NCBI GenBank assembly: GCA_013416435.1
Contig: JACCEN010000009.1
Span: 160,748 to 224,747, forward strand
Source: Alcaligenaceae bacterium
Lineage (GTDB): Bacteria; Pseudomonadota; Gammaproteobacteria; Burkholderiales; Burkholderiaceae_B
Direction: 5' to 3'
Length of the DNA stretch: 64,000 bases
The position numbers and the translations under genes were made by a program. Below the pieces are notes generated by a model, which was given only the letters and a program-made list of their open reading frames with translations, searched no databases and was not told the origin of the DNA. Of the stretch, positions 1 to 11,300 are shown in pieces (position 1 is the first letter of the stretch; each line of letters starts with the position of its first letter).

Positions 1-1
1 T

Positions 2-382
2 TCTCCTGTCCTGCCTCCTGCCGATCCACCCTTGTACCGTCTCCCTTTGCCGCAGCTGCGCGCCGAGCTCAGCGCGCGCTACGGCGGCGCACAGGATGCC
101 GACGCGGCCGAGTGGGACGACATGCCGGGCATAGAGGCCTTGCGTGCCGACCTGAAGGCCTGCGATACCTACCGGCACGCGCGCCACGGCCGGCTTCCAC
201 TGCCTATCGACGTTCTGCGCTTGACGCGCGATACATCCACGTCGCTGGAAGACCTCCGGGCATGGCAGTCGGTCACTTGCGTTCCTTTGCGCATGGCGGA
301 TTGCGCCATGGGCCATTTTCCCTGGGCCGAGTCGCCGGAACTCATCGCCCGCACACTGATTCATCTGACTTACGCACCCTAG
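2..382 (+). CDS. Type II thioesterase, C-terminal part (cut by window edge)
   Basis: The frame is open to the left edge, so the start and the nucleophile Ser lie outside the window. The visible ~126 residues match the C-terminal part of alpha/beta-hydrolase type II thioesterases of NRPS/PKS clusters: a lid-like segment (LRAELSARYGG), the helix ALRADLKACDTYRH, a strand and loop with the usual acid position (LRLTRDTSTSLEDLRAW), and the end motif MGHFPWAESPELIA, where His is the catalytic base position (family usually GGHFF). Such enzymes remove wrong or stalled acyl groups from carrier domains. It ends in TAG directly before the ABC exporter gene and belongs to the same operon. A TTG at 32 could be called as a start, but the homology runs to the edge, so this is a truncated gene and not a 116-residue protein. 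Confidence 0.8.
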   Translation, partial: SPVLPPADPPLYRLPLPQLRAELSARYGGAQDADAAEWDDMPGIEALRADLKACDTYRHARHGRLPLPIDVLRLTRDTSTSLEDLRAWQSVTCVPLRMADCAMGHFPWAESPELIARTLIHLTYAP

Positions 383-394
383 GTGGAGCCTACC

Positions 395-3211
395 GTGAAA
401 CAACAGCTACGGGATTTACTACATGGCGGGCTCAGGCCGAATGTCCGCCGATTGGACCGGGTCGAGAAAGAAGCCTGCGCCTTGCTGGGGCTGCCGCCGC
501 CCGAGTCGCCGCAGGAAAGACTGTCGCTGAACCTGCGGTCCGGCGCCGCCGGCCGCGCCGAGCACGACCCTGCGCTGGATCTCGTTCAGCACCTGCTTTC
601 CGAACGCCTTGCCTGCCCCCAGCGGGCGCTGGGCCTCTTCGGCGTGGGCATCCTGCACCTGATCACCCACAAGTCCGAAGAGGCCCGCCACGTCGCGCTG
701 GACAAGATCGGCGATGTGGAAGGGCTCGCAAGCCGGCTGGATCTCAAGGCCGCCGGCCCCGAGGACGCCTTGAGGGCGGGGGCGTTCACGCGCTTCCTGC
801 TCGACGCCTATGGGCTGGAGGGCATGCTGGCATTTGCGCGCGGCATGGAGAAGGGCGCATCGCTGGACGAGGTCGCGCGCGGCGCGACGGGCAAGTCGCT
901 GGCCATGCTGGAGCTCCAGTGGGGCGAAACGCTGTCGCGGGAGCAACCCGCCAAGGGCTTATGGCCCTTCGTGCTCTGGACGATCGGGCTGCTGCGGCCC
1001 TACCGCCTGTTTTGCGCGCTGTTGGTCGTGGGCATACTCATCCAGACGGCTTACGCGACCATGATGCCGATCTGGCTGAATGACCTGTTCGACGACGGCA
1101 TCACGGCCCAGAACGCCAGCGTCATCTGGCGCACGCTTGCCTTGCTGGTGGGCGGCTTCCTGGTCACGTCCGCCGCGGGGGTGGCCATCGATTTCAGCGT
1201 TTCCACCCTGGGTCCCAAAGCCCTGAACGATGTGCGTACGAAGGTTTTCGGCAAACTGCTCGCCTTGTCGTCGCGTTCGCTCAACCACTTCAAGAGCGGC
1301 GATATCGTCTCCATGTTCTCGGCGGACATGCAGGTCATCGAGAATGCGATCGTCCGGGCCGTGCCCGGCATCGTATCGAAAGCCTTCCTGATGCTGGGCT
1401 CCTTGATCACGGCGGTGATTCTCGACTGGCGCATGGCGATCGCCACGATTTCCCTTCTGGTCGTCGCGTTCTGGGCGCCGCGCCAAGTGGGCCGTCTTGC
1501 CGTGCGGGCCGCCTATGCCCGCAAGGTCGAGGACGGCAAACTGGCGGGCTTCATCCGGGAGACGGTGCAACTGCTGCCGGTGATCCGCATCCTGGACGTG
1601 GGCGCGCACCGCCGTGAACAATTCGATGGCCATATCGATGACATCTACCGGGCAAGCTACAAGCAATTTCTGATGGGCGAACTCACGGGGCGCGTCACGG
1701 TGTTCTTCATCAGCGCCGCCCAGCTCGGCATCATCGGCCTTGGCGCGGTATTGTCGCTCAACGGCACCGTGTCGGGCGGCGTGGTGGTCGCCTACATTGG
1801 CCTGCTGCTGGCCTTCGGCGGTTCTGCGGGCGCCATCGCGGCGCTGCTGCCGCCCGCCATACAGGCGGTGGGCAGCTGGCAGCGCGTGACGACCGTGCTC
1901 GCCCAGCCCGACGATATCCCCGAGGCGGCAAGCGGCGCCTCGTTCGATGCGCCCCTGGAGCGGGTGGCGTTCGACAACGTATCCTTCAGCTATGCAGGCG
2001 ACCGCCTGAACCTGAAGGACGTGTCGCTCGACACGCCCACGCCGCGGCGCGTCGCCCTGGTCGGTCCGTCCGGATCGGGCAAGAGCACCGTCATCAATCT
2101 TCTGTCCCGGAACTATGACGCACTGAGCGGCGGCATCTACCTGAACGATACCGATATCCGGGATATCGGCAACCAATCGCTGCGGTCGTTGATGGCTGTC
2201 GTCAATCAGGACACCACGCTGTTCGAAGGTTCCATTGCCTATAACATCCGGATCGGGCGCATGGACGCCAGCGACGAGGAAGTCCAGCGCGCGGCCAAGG
2301 CGGCGGAAATCCATAGTTTCATCGTTTCCCTGCCGGCGGGCTACGACACCAACGTGGGCGAGGGCGGCAAGCTGTTGTCGGGCGGGCAGCGCCAGCGCAT
2401 CGTGATCGCGCGGGCATTGCTGCGCGATCCCCAGATTCTTCTCCTGGACGAGGCCACGTCGGCGCTCGATGCGGAAGCCGAGGCGGCCATCAACAGCACG
2501 CTCGCCAAGGTAAGCGCCGACCGCACGCTGTTCTCCGTCACCCACAGGCTGGCGTCATGCCCCGACATGGACCTCGTCTGCGTATTCCAGGACGGCAGGC
2601 TGGTCGAACAGGGCAGGCACGATGAACTGCTGCGGCAGGGCGGCGTCTATGCGGGGATGTGGGAGAAGCAGTCCGATATCTCCATCGCGAATGCCGGCCA
2701 GGACGTCGAGATCACCGTGGATCGACTGCGCAAGATCCCTCTGTTCGCCAACGTGCCGGAGGCCGATCTGGAGCGCATACGCGGCAAGCTGCGCGTCGAG
2801 GAGGTCGAGGCGGACACGGTGCTGAGCATAGAGGGCACCACCGCCGGACGCTTCTACATCATTGCGCGCGGCACGGTCGAAAGCTCGGTGCTGCTGGGCG
2901 ATGGCAGCTCGCTGACCATGGAGATCCTCGAGGTCGGCGATTTCTTCGGAGAATTCGCCCTGATCGAAGGGCTGCCCAACCCCACCACATGCCGGACGCG
3001 GCATCCCTGCCTGCTGCTGTCGCTGAGCCGGCAGGACCTGCGCCATATTGCCGACCTGCACCGAAGCACCAGCGAGCAATCCGATCTCGAAAAAGAGATC
3101 GCCGCCACCCTGGATCGCCGGCTGGATGCCAAGCTCGACGAGCTCATGAGCCGCCGCCTGGCCCTGCGGCAATCCGCCGCCCCGGAGACAAAGGCCCAGC
3201 CCGCCGACTGA
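395..3211 (+). CDS. ABC exporter with peptidase-MA-like N-terminus and C-terminal cyclic-nucleotide-binding domain
   Basis: 938 residues. Residues ~1-180 are soluble; the end of this part (FTRFLLDAYGLEGMLAFARGM, then GKSLAMLELQW) resembles the C-terminal helices of gluzincin 'peptidase MA-like' domains, but no HExxH zinc motif is present, so it is a degenerate or binding version. A type 1 exporter membrane domain follows (~190-500), then the ATPase with Walker A GPSGSGKS (~557), signature LSGGQRQR (~660), Walker B ILLLDEATSALD (~680) and the H-loop. Residues ~775-890 form a cNMP-binding fold (FFGEFALIEGLPNPTTCRT), followed by a charged helix. It probably functions as a homodimer that exports the lipopeptide made by the next genes. 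GTG at 395 is preferred because AGGTGGAG lies 6-7 bases upstream; GTG at 383 is in frame but abuts the previous stop. The ligand of the cNMP domain is unknown. Confidence 0.85.
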   Translation: MKQQLRDLLHGGLRPNVRRLDRVEKEACALLGLPPPESPQERLSLNLRSGAAGRAEHDPALDLVQHLLSERLACPQRALGLFGVGILHLITHKSEEARHVALDKIGDVEGLASRLDLKAAGPEDALRAGAFTRFLLDAYGLEGMLAFARGMEKGASLDEVARGATGKSLAMLELQWGETLSREQPAKGLWPFVLWTIGLLRPYRLFCALLVVGILIQTAYATMMPIWLNDLFDDGITAQNASVIWRTLALLVGGFLVTSAAGVAIDFSVSTLGPKALNDVRTKVFGKLLALSSRSLNHFKSGDIVSMFSADMQVIENAIVRAVPGIVSKAFLMLGSLITAVILDWRMAIATISLLVVAFWAPRQVGRLAVRAAYARKVEDGKLAGFIRETVQLLPVIRILDVGAHRREQFDGHIDDIYRASYKQFLMGELTGRVTVFFISAAQLGIIGLGAVLSLNGTVSGGVVVAYIGLLLAFGGSAGAIAALLPPAIQAVGSWQRVTTVLAQPDDIPEAASGASFDAPLERVAFDNVSFSYAGDRLNLKDVSLDTPTPRRVALVGPSGSGKSTVINLLSRNYDALSGGIYLNDTDIRDIGNQSLRSLMAVVNQDTTLFEGSIAYNIRIGRMDASDEEVQRAAKAAEIHSFIVSLPAGYDTNVGEGGKLLSGGQRQRIVIARALLRDPQILLLDEATSALDAEAEAAINSTLAKVSADRTLFSVTHRLASCPDMDLVCVFQDGRLVEQGRHDELLRQGGVYAGMWEKQSDISIANAGQDVEITVDRLRKIPLFANVPEADLERIRGKLRVEEVEADTVLSIEGTTAGRFYIIARGTVESSVLLGDGSSLTMEILEVGDFFGEFALIEGLPNPTTCRTRHPCLLLSLSRQDLRHIADLHRSTSEQSDLEKEIAATLDRRLDAKLDELMSRRLALRQSAAPETKAQPAD

Positions 3212-3226
3212 ATTCAAGGAGATATC

Positions 3227-5365
3227 GTGAAGACGCCCACACCGCTTGTCGAACCCGCGCTGCTGCCGCGCATCCTCGCGCAGCGGGCTGCAGATCCGGC
3301 GGACCGCTGGTCCTATGCGTTCCTGGACAGCCAGGGCAGCGAGCAATGCCGCTGGAGCGCCGCCGAACTCGCAGCGCGCGCCCGGGCCATTGCGTCCCGC
3401 CTCATCGAGGCCACCGAGCCGGGCGAGCCGGTGCTGCTGGTTTTCCAGGCCGGCCCCGCCTTTCTCGCGGCCTTCATGGCCTGCCTCTGGAGCGGACGCC
3501 TGGCGACGCCCATCAATCCGCCCCGCCGCAATCGCCTGATCGAGCGGCTCGAGGCGGTCGCCGTCGACTCATCGGCGCGGGTGGCGTTGACCAGCGGCGA
3601 CCTCATGGACTCCATCGCCGAATGGCGGGAGTCCAGCCGGCATCTGGGCGCGCTGGACTGGATCGCGACCGACGGCCTTCCCGAATCGGACGGACTGGAC
3701 CCTGTGGAGCTCCTGGCCACGGATATTGCTTTTCTTCAGTACACCTCGGGCTCGACCGGCTCGCCCAAAGGCGTGCGCGTCAGCCATGGCAACCTCGTCC
3801 AGGACATGGCGCGCATGCAGAATGCCTGGGGCCTGAATCCGTCATCGGTCATGGTCAGCTGGTTGCCGGCCTTCCATGACCTGGGACTCATCTTCGGCTT
3901 GCTGCAGCCGCTGTTTTCGGGATGCGCGTCGGTGCAGATGGCGCCCAATGCCTTTTTGCAGAAACCCGCCTTGTGGCTGCAGGCGATCACCCGCCACCGC
4001 GGCACGCACTCGGCCGCGCCGAGCTTCGCCTACGATCTCTGCTGCCGCCGGATCTCTCCGGAAGACCGGGCAAGCCTGGACTTGAGCAGCCTGGTCATGA
4101 CCATGAACGCCGCCGAGCCGATCAATCCCGCCGTGCTGGACGAATTTTCGCTCATCTTCCGGCCTTGCGGCTTCCGCCGCGAGGCCTTTGCGCCCGCTTA
4201 CGGCCTGGCCGAGAGCACGCTTGCCGTCACGGCGAACCCGATCGGCGCGGTGCCCGTCCTGCGCACCTTCGACGTTGCGGCCCTGGAGCGCGGCCAGGCG
4301 CGTCTCCTGCGGGACGGCGCGGAGGGCGGCCGTGTGATGCCGGGCAGCGGCGAGGCTTTGCCGGACGTACCCATTGCCATCGTCGATCCTCAAACCTTGA
4401 CGCGCTGCGCGCCGCACGAGGTCGGAGAAATATGGGTGGGAGGGCCCACCATCGCCGAAGGATACTGGCAGCGGCCGGACGCGACCCAGGAAACGTTCGG
4501 TGCCCGGATTGCCGGAGAGTCCGATGGGGGAACTTATCTCCGGACGGGCGACCTTGGCGTCGTCGAGGACGGCGAACTCTTCGTGACGGGGCGCATCAAG
4601 GACCTCATCATCCTGGGGGGCGCCAACTTCTATCCACACGATATCGAACGGGTCGCGCAGGACGCGCACGCCGCGCTGCGCCGCGACAACGGCGCGGCCT
4701 TTGCCATCGCTTCCGACGATGTGGATGGCGGACGCGAGCAGGTCGTGCTGGTGCAGGAGCTCGAGCGCTCGCGCCGCTCAGAATCGCCCGAGCCCATCAT
4801 CCAGGCCATCGTCGAGTCGGTATGGCAAAACCTGGAACTGCCCTTGGCGCACGTCGCGCTGGTGATGCCGGGTTCCGTGCTGCGCACCTCCAGCGGCAAG
4901 ATCCAGCGCCTGGCGAACAAGCGCGCTTTCCTGGAAGGCGGTCTGCCCGTCGTCGCAAGCTGGCGGCGCATGGGGCTGGAGCCGCCGCGGAGCCAGGCGC
5001 CGCCGGCCGCTCAGGATACCGGCAAGCCGGCAGCGGCCTCCCTCACCGCGTGGCTGACGGATTGGCTGGCCGGCCGGCTTGGGCTTCCGGCACGCGCCAT
5101 CGATGCGGGCAGGGGCTTTGCCGAAATGGGCCTCGATTCGCTGGGTTCGGCCGAACTGGCGCTGGCCTTGGGAGAGCTGCTGGGCGTCGAAGTGCCTGAA
5201 ACCATCGCCTTCGATCACCCGACCATTGCGCGGCTGGTCGCGCACTTTGCGCCCGATGCGGCGGCCTTCCGTCCGCAAGACACGCGGCCGCCGGTGCCGA
5301 TGCCGCAGCCGGTCGGCGGGGATCTCGAGGACCTGCTGAGCGCGATCGAAAGGGGCGAGCCATGA
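3227..5365 (+). CDS. Fatty-acyl-AMP ligase (FAAL) with C-terminal acyl carrier domain
   Basis: 712 residues. It activates a free fatty acid as acyl-AMP and loads it on a phosphopantetheine arm. Residues ~10-580 are an ANL-superfamily ligase: P-loop YTSGSTGSPKGV (~173), the FAAL-typical DLGLIFGLLQPLFSG, then YLRTGDLG and GRIKDLIILGGANFYPHDIE. A carrier domain follows (~610-680) with GFAEMGLDSLGS, whose Ser is the pantetheine site. Start GTG is preceded by a near-ideal AAGGAGATATC. It overlaps the megasynthase by ATGA, implying translational coupling. In mycosubtilin-type systems the same AL-ACP unit is fused to the front of the megasynthase; here it is a separate protein that should hand the acyl chain to the KS. 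Chain length cannot be read from the sequence. Confidence 0.93.
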   Translation: MKTPTPLVEPALLPRILAQRAADPADRWSYAFLDSQGSEQCRWSAAELAARARAIASRLIEATEPGEPVLLVFQAGPAFLAAFMACLWSGRLATPINPPRRNRLIERLEAVAVDSSARVALTSGDLMDSIAEWRESSRHLGALDWIATDGLPESDGLDPVELLATDIAFLQYTSGSTGSPKGVRVSHGNLVQDMARMQNAWGLNPSSVMVSWLPAFHDLGLIFGLLQPLFSGCASVQMAPNAFLQKPALWLQAITRHRGTHSAAPSFAYDLCCRRISPEDRASLDLSSLVMTMNAAEPINPAVLDEFSLIFRPCGFRREAFAPAYGLAESTLAVTANPIGAVPVLRTFDVAALERGQARLLRDGAEGGRVMPGSGEALPDVPIAIVDPQTLTRCAPHEVGEIWVGGPTIAEGYWQRPDATQETFGARIAGESDGGTYLRTGDLGVVEDGELFVTGRIKDLIILGGANFYPHDIERVAQDAHAALRRDNGAAFAIASDDVDGGREQVVLVQELERSRRSESPEPIIQAIVESVWQNLELPLAHVALVMPGSVLRTSSGKIQRLANKRAFLEGGLPVVASWRRMGLEPPRSQAPPAAQDTGKPAAASLTAWLTDWLAGRLGLPARAIDAGRGFAEMGLDSLGSAELALALGELLGVEVPETIAFDHPTIARLVAHFAPDAAAFRPQDTRPPVPMPQPVGGDLEDLLSAIERGEP

Positions 5366-8300
5366 ACGATCAAGCCAGGCAAGCGCTGCATGAGCGCATT
5401 TCTCGGCTGGACGCCGACCAGGTCGTCGCGCTGGTCACCGGCCTGCAGCAGCGCATCGACACATTGCGCGCCGAACAATCGGGCCGGGGCGATGTGGCGC
5501 CGGTGGCGGTGGTCGGCCTGGGCTGCAGGTTTCCGGGCGCCGATGACGCCGCGGCGTTCCGGCGCCTGCTGCGCGAAGGCATCGATGCGATCGGCGACCC
5601 GCCGCTGGATCGGCCCGAACGCGATGCGCTGCCGCGCGGCGGCTATGTCCAGGGCATAGACCGTTTCGATGCCGCCTTCTTCGGCATGCGGGACAGCGAA
5701 GCCGCCCACATGGATCCACAACACCGCCTGATGCTCGAGGTCGCGTGGCATGCGCTTGAGGACGCCGGCGTGGCCGACGCTTCACGCCGTCCGCGATCGA
5801 CCGGTGTGTTCGTCGGGATCAGCACGCACGACTATGAGGCGCGCTTCCATGCGCCCGGGCAGGGCTTCACGCCGCAGGCGACGACCGGCAATTCGGCCAG
5901 CGCCGCCGCAGGCCGTCTGGCACACCTGCTCGACGTCACCGGCCCTGCGCTGGCGATCGATACCGCCTGCTCTTCATCGCTCGTAGCGGTGCATGCGGCT
6001 TGCCGCAGCCTGCAGGCGGGAGAATCCGACATGGCGATCGCCGGCGGCGTCAATGCGCTGGTCTCCGACGCATGGACACGCGGATTTGCCGCGGCGGGCA
6101 TGCTCAGTCCCAGCCAGGCGTGCCGCACATTCGATGCCGCCGCGGATGGCTACGTGCGGGGCGAGGGTGCCGGCTTCGTCGTGCTGAAGCGCTTGCCGGA
6201 CGCCTTGCGGGACGGCGACAGGATCAGGGCGGTCATTCGGGGCGGCGCCGTCAATCACGATGGGCGAGCCAGTTCCCTGACGGCGCCCAATGCATCGGCA
6301 CAGGCCGCCTTGATATGCGCGGCACTGAAGGATGCCGATCTGCGCCCCGCCGATGTGCAGGTGGTGGAATGCCATGGCACCGGCACCCCCTTGGGCGATC
6401 CCATCGAAGCGCAGGCGCTGGCCGACGCATATGGCGCAGATCGCGCAGACGCGCTTTTGCTGGGCGCGGTCAAGACCAATATCGGGCACCTGGAGTCGGC
6501 TGCGGGCATCGCCGGCTTGATCAAGCTCGTGCTGATGCTGGAATCCGGCCAGTTGCCGCCGACTCTGCACCAATCGTCGCCCAACCCTCGCATCGCGTGG
6601 GACAAGCTTCCCTTGCGGGTGGTCGACCGCGCGCAACCCTGGCCCGCTGCGCCCACGCGGCGTGCTGCGGTCAGCAGTTTCGGCTTCAGCGGCACCAATG
6701 CCCATCTCATTCTGGAAGCCGCGCCGGCGCGCGATTCCTCCGCGGCGGCCACGCGGCGGAGCGGTCCGCTGGTCCTTCCCTTGTCGGCCCCCGACGAGCC
6801 GGGCCTGGCACGGATGGGGCAACGGCTGGCCGACTGGATGACAAGCGGCGACGCCGACCCGCGAGGTGTCGCAGCCAGTCTTGCCCTGGGACGCCATGGC
6901 CTCCCGGTCAGGGCCGCAGTCGCAGGAGATGACCTGGACGCGCTCGTGGCCGGCCTGAACGACGTCGCCGCCGGACAAACCCCGGCGGGCGGCGCTCGCG
7001 GGACAGCCATGCAGGCCGCGCCGCGAATCGCTTTTCTCTTTACCGGCCAGGGCAGCCAGTGGCCGGGCATGGGCAAGGGCCTGTATGAAGACGATCCCGT
7101 CTTCAGGCGAGTGGTCGACCATTGCGCGGCGGTGGTGGATCCCCTGATCGGCGATTCGCTGATCCGCCTGATGTTCGATGAGCCCCGCGACGGTCCGTCC
7201 TTGGCCGATACGCGCATCGCGCAGCCCGCGCTGTTCACCCTGGGCTATGCGCTGGCCGAACGGCTGGCGGCCTGGGGCGTCGAGCCCGAGTTCGTCATCG
7301 GGCACAGTCTGGGCGAATACATCGCGGCATGCCGGGCAGGGGTGTTTTCCCTGGACGATGCCCTGAAGCTGGTGGCCGAGCGCGGACGCCTCATGGGGGC
7401 GGCCGCGGAAGGCGGGGCGATGGCGGCCGTGTTCGCGCCGCCCTCATGCCTGGAGGGGTTGCCGGACGGCCTGGCGGCCAGTATCGACCTGGCCGCCGTC
7501 AACGCGCATGACGAATGCGTGATCTCGGGGGCGTCCGATGCCATCGGCCGCGTATGCAATGCCCTGGAACGCCAGGGGATTGCATCCCAGCTTTTGCGCA
7601 CATCGCATGCCTTCCATTCGCGTCTCATGGAGCCCGCGCTCGAACCGTTCGCCCGGGTGCTGTCCGGCACGAAGCTGGCGCGGCCGCGGCTTGCGCTGAT
7701 CTCCAACTCGACCGGCTCCGCGGAGGCCGCTTTCGATACGCCCGGGTACTGGACGGACCATATCCGGCAGCCGGTCCGCTTCGCCGAGGGAGTCGGCGCG
7801 CTCGCGCGCATGGGCGCGAATGTGTTGATCGAAATCGGCGCCGCGCCCAACCTGATCGGCTCCGCAGGGCGCTGCCCCGACTTCGGCGATGCGCCGCCGG
7901 CGCTGGTCCCGACCTTGCGCCGCAATCAGCCCGCCTGGCGCTCGCTGGGCAACCTGCTGTCGCAACTGCACGTGGCCGGCGTGCCCCTGCGTTGGGAAGC
8001 GTTGTACGACCGGTCCGAGCGCCGCGAAGCGCCGGGCTACCCCTTCGAGCCCAGGAGCCATTGGATTCCGTTGATGGATGTCGGGGTCAGACCCGTAGGG
8101 TCTGACCCCTTTGAGGGTGCTGGCGTTGGGGTCAGACCCCGTACGGGGTCTGACCCCTCCGATGCCGCAACTGCGATGACTGATGGGGTCAGACCCTACG
8201 GGTCCGACCCCTCCGGCCCCTTGAACAAGGCGGACGTCGCCGCCTTCATGGCGCGCGCCCTGCAGCTTCCGGCGGCCGACCAGTCGTCCGATCGCGGCTT

Positions 8301-11300
8301 CCTGGAAATGGGAGTCGATTCCCTGGCGCTGACCGAGGCGGTTGCGGCCATGGAGCGCAAATGGGGCATTTCGATTCCGCGACGCGCTTTGTTTGAGTCA
8401 TTGAACACCCCTTTGCGTCTGATCGAGCACGTGCTCGCGGAGGCCGGCGCGGCCCGAGGGGTCAGACCCCGCATGGGGTCTGACCCCAACCACAAGTCGG
8501 CGGCGTTGTCTGGAGGGGTCAGACCCCGTACGGGGTCTGACCCCGGCAACCCGGGATCCGACCCCTCAACCCTCACCCCGGCGCAATTGAACGGTCTCGC
8601 TGAGTTTTCCGAGGGCTATATACGGCGCAGCCAGGCCTCACGCGAACAGCGCAGCCGCTTTGGGAAGTATTTGGCCGACAGCCGGGCGGTGGCGGGATTC
8701 CGCCCGGAAACCAAGGGCATGCTGTATCCCATCGTGGGGGCTCGCGCCCAAGGCAGCGAGCTGTTCGACGTGGATGGCAATCGCTACGTCGATATCGCAA
8801 TGGGGTTCGGTGTACAGCTCTTCGGCCACAGCCCGGCCTTCATCATCGAGGCCGTCAGCAGGCACTTGGGCGATCGCGGCATGTTCATCGGCCCGCAGGC
8901 GCATCTGGCCGGCGAGGTGGCTCAGCGCCTGTGCCGCCTCACCGGCAATGCCCGTGCCGCTTTCTGCAATAGCGGCACGGAAGCCGTGATGACGGCGCTC
9001 AGGCTGGCCCGGCATGCGACGGGGCGGCAGCGAGTCGCCATATTCCAAGGGTCGTACCACGGGCATTTCGACGGGGTGCTTGCGCAACTGGGCCCCGATG
9101 GCAACGCCGTGCCGATGGCGGGCGGCACGCCTCCCGGCATGGCAGAGGACATCCTGCTGCTGGATTACGGCGACGAAGCCGGAGCGCTGGAGATCCTCGC
9201 GCGCGAAGGGCAATCGCTGGCCGCCGTATTGGTCGAACCTGTACAGGGTCGGCGTCCCGACCGGCAGCCGCGGGAGTTCCTGCAGCGTCTGCGGACGCTG
9301 ACCCGTTCGACCGGCACGGCGCTCATCTTCGACGAGGTGCTGCTGGGCTTCCGGGTCGCGCTGGGCGGCGCGCAGGCATGGGCGGGAGTCCGCGCCGATC
9401 TGGTCACTTACGGGAAGATCGTGGGCGGGGGTCTGCCCATAGGCGTCGTGGCGGGCGATGCCCAGTATCTGGATGCGCTGGATGGCGGCGCATGGCCGTT
9501 GGACGGCGCAGGCGCGCCACGAGACGGGCGCACGTTCTTTGCCGGCACGTTCAACAAGAACCCGCTTGCCATGGCCGCGTCCCTCGCCGTGCTCGAATAC
9601 CTGGAATCCGCAGGCCCCGGCCTGCAGGAAACCCTCAATGAACGCACGCGGGTATTCGTCGAACGATTGAATCGCGTGCTGGAGGAGGAAGGCGGCGGCA
9701 TATCGGTACACAGCTTCTCTTCCCTGTTCCGCTTCGTGGGCGCCAGCGATCTGTTCTACAACCACATGATCCAGAACGGCGTCTACGTATGGGAGGGGCG
9801 CACCTGCTTTCTCTCCACGGCGCATAGCGCCGAAGATCTGGACAAGATCGAGAGCGCGGTGCGCGATTCCGTCAGGGGAATGCGCGCGCGAGGCATGCTG
9901 GCACCGCCGGCCTCGACCGCAGGACCAGATCCTGCTGCGTTGCTTCGGGGGCCGGAGCATCTGCCCGCCGCGCCGGGGCAGACCGCCTTGCGGATGCTTG
10001 CCGCGTTCAGCCCGGAAGCCTCGGCAGCCTACAATCAGACTCTGGTTTTCGATCTCCGGGGAGAGCTGGAGCCCTCCGCGTTGAAAACAGCACTGGAAGC
10101 CGTCTGCCGGCGGCACGAGGCCTTGCGCAGCACATTTCCCGAAGACGGCGAGACGCAAGTCGTCCACGCCGACCTGGCGCCCGATTTTCGCCTTTTGCGC
10201 TGGACGGATGCCGAGACCGTATTCCAGCATTGGCTGGACGGCATCGCGCTGGTCCCCGTGGACCTCGAACACGGCCCCATGCTGACGGCCTGGCTGGTCG
10301 AGTTCGAACCGGAGCATCATCGTCTGGTGCTGATCATGCCGCATCTCATCGTCGACGGATGGTCCATGCAGGTCATCGCCCTTGAACTGGCGGAGCTGTA
10401 CAACGCGGCGCTGCGGGGCCGCGCGCCCGATCTGGCGGAGGCCGTTCCGTATCGCCGATATGCCGCCCACGCAAGGCGGCGCGCCGAGGACGCCGAGCCC
10501 GCCGGCTATTGGCACGAACTGTACCGGACTGTGCCGCCGCCGCTGGATCTGCCGGCGGACCGCCCGCGCCCCGCGTTGCAAAGCTATGCGGGCGCCCGCG
10601 CTTCCCTGCGGGTCCCGCTGGATCTGCGCAGCAGGCTGGAAGCCCTGGGGCGTCAGGCCGGATGCAGCCTGTTTTCCGTATGCCTGGCCGCCTACGGAAA
10701 ATTGCTCGCGCGCTTGTCGGGCCGGCGCGATCTGGCGATCGCCATCTTCTCCGCCGGACAGCCCGAGCTTGCCGCGCCCGCATTGGTGGGCTACTGCGTA
10801 GGCGTGCTTCCGCTGCGCATGGACATGGATGAGTCGCAGCCGCAGGCGGCACTCATTGCCCAGGCGCAGCGCGCCGTGGTCCAGGGTATGGCGCACCGCG
10901 ACTATCCCTATGCGCGGCTGCTCAAGGGACTGAAGCTACGCAGGGATCCGTCACGGCCGCCATTGGCGTCGGTCTCCTTCAACCTCGATCGTGTCGATGC
11001 GCTGCCGCGCTTCGATGGCCTGGATGCATGCATCGACGCCAATGCGCACGGGGCGGTCCGCTGGGACCTGAACTGGAATATCCTGGCCGATGCCGATGGC
11101 CTGCACATCGACGCTTTCTATAACCGCGATCTCTTCGATGCCGGACGGGTCGAATCCTGGCTGCGGCAGTACGTCGTCATCCTCGAAGCCTTCGTGCAGG
11201 GCGACGCGGATGCCGCGTCTCCGGCATCCGCGACCGAGGCGGGCGACATACAGAGCCTGGCCGAGCGGGTGGCGCATGCCGCCCTGGAGACGCCGTCGTC

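Noticed and set aside
32..382. A complete 116-residue gene starting at TTG 32
   Set aside because: Thioesterase-like sequence continues to the window edge without a stop and the N-terminal half of the family is missing, so it is a cut gene.
8083..8544. Regularly repeated palindromes that might suggest a CRISPR array
   Set aside because: The repeats are palindromic, vary in length, have unequal non-unique spacing, lie within an intact coding frame and recur singly elsewhere; no cas genes are present.
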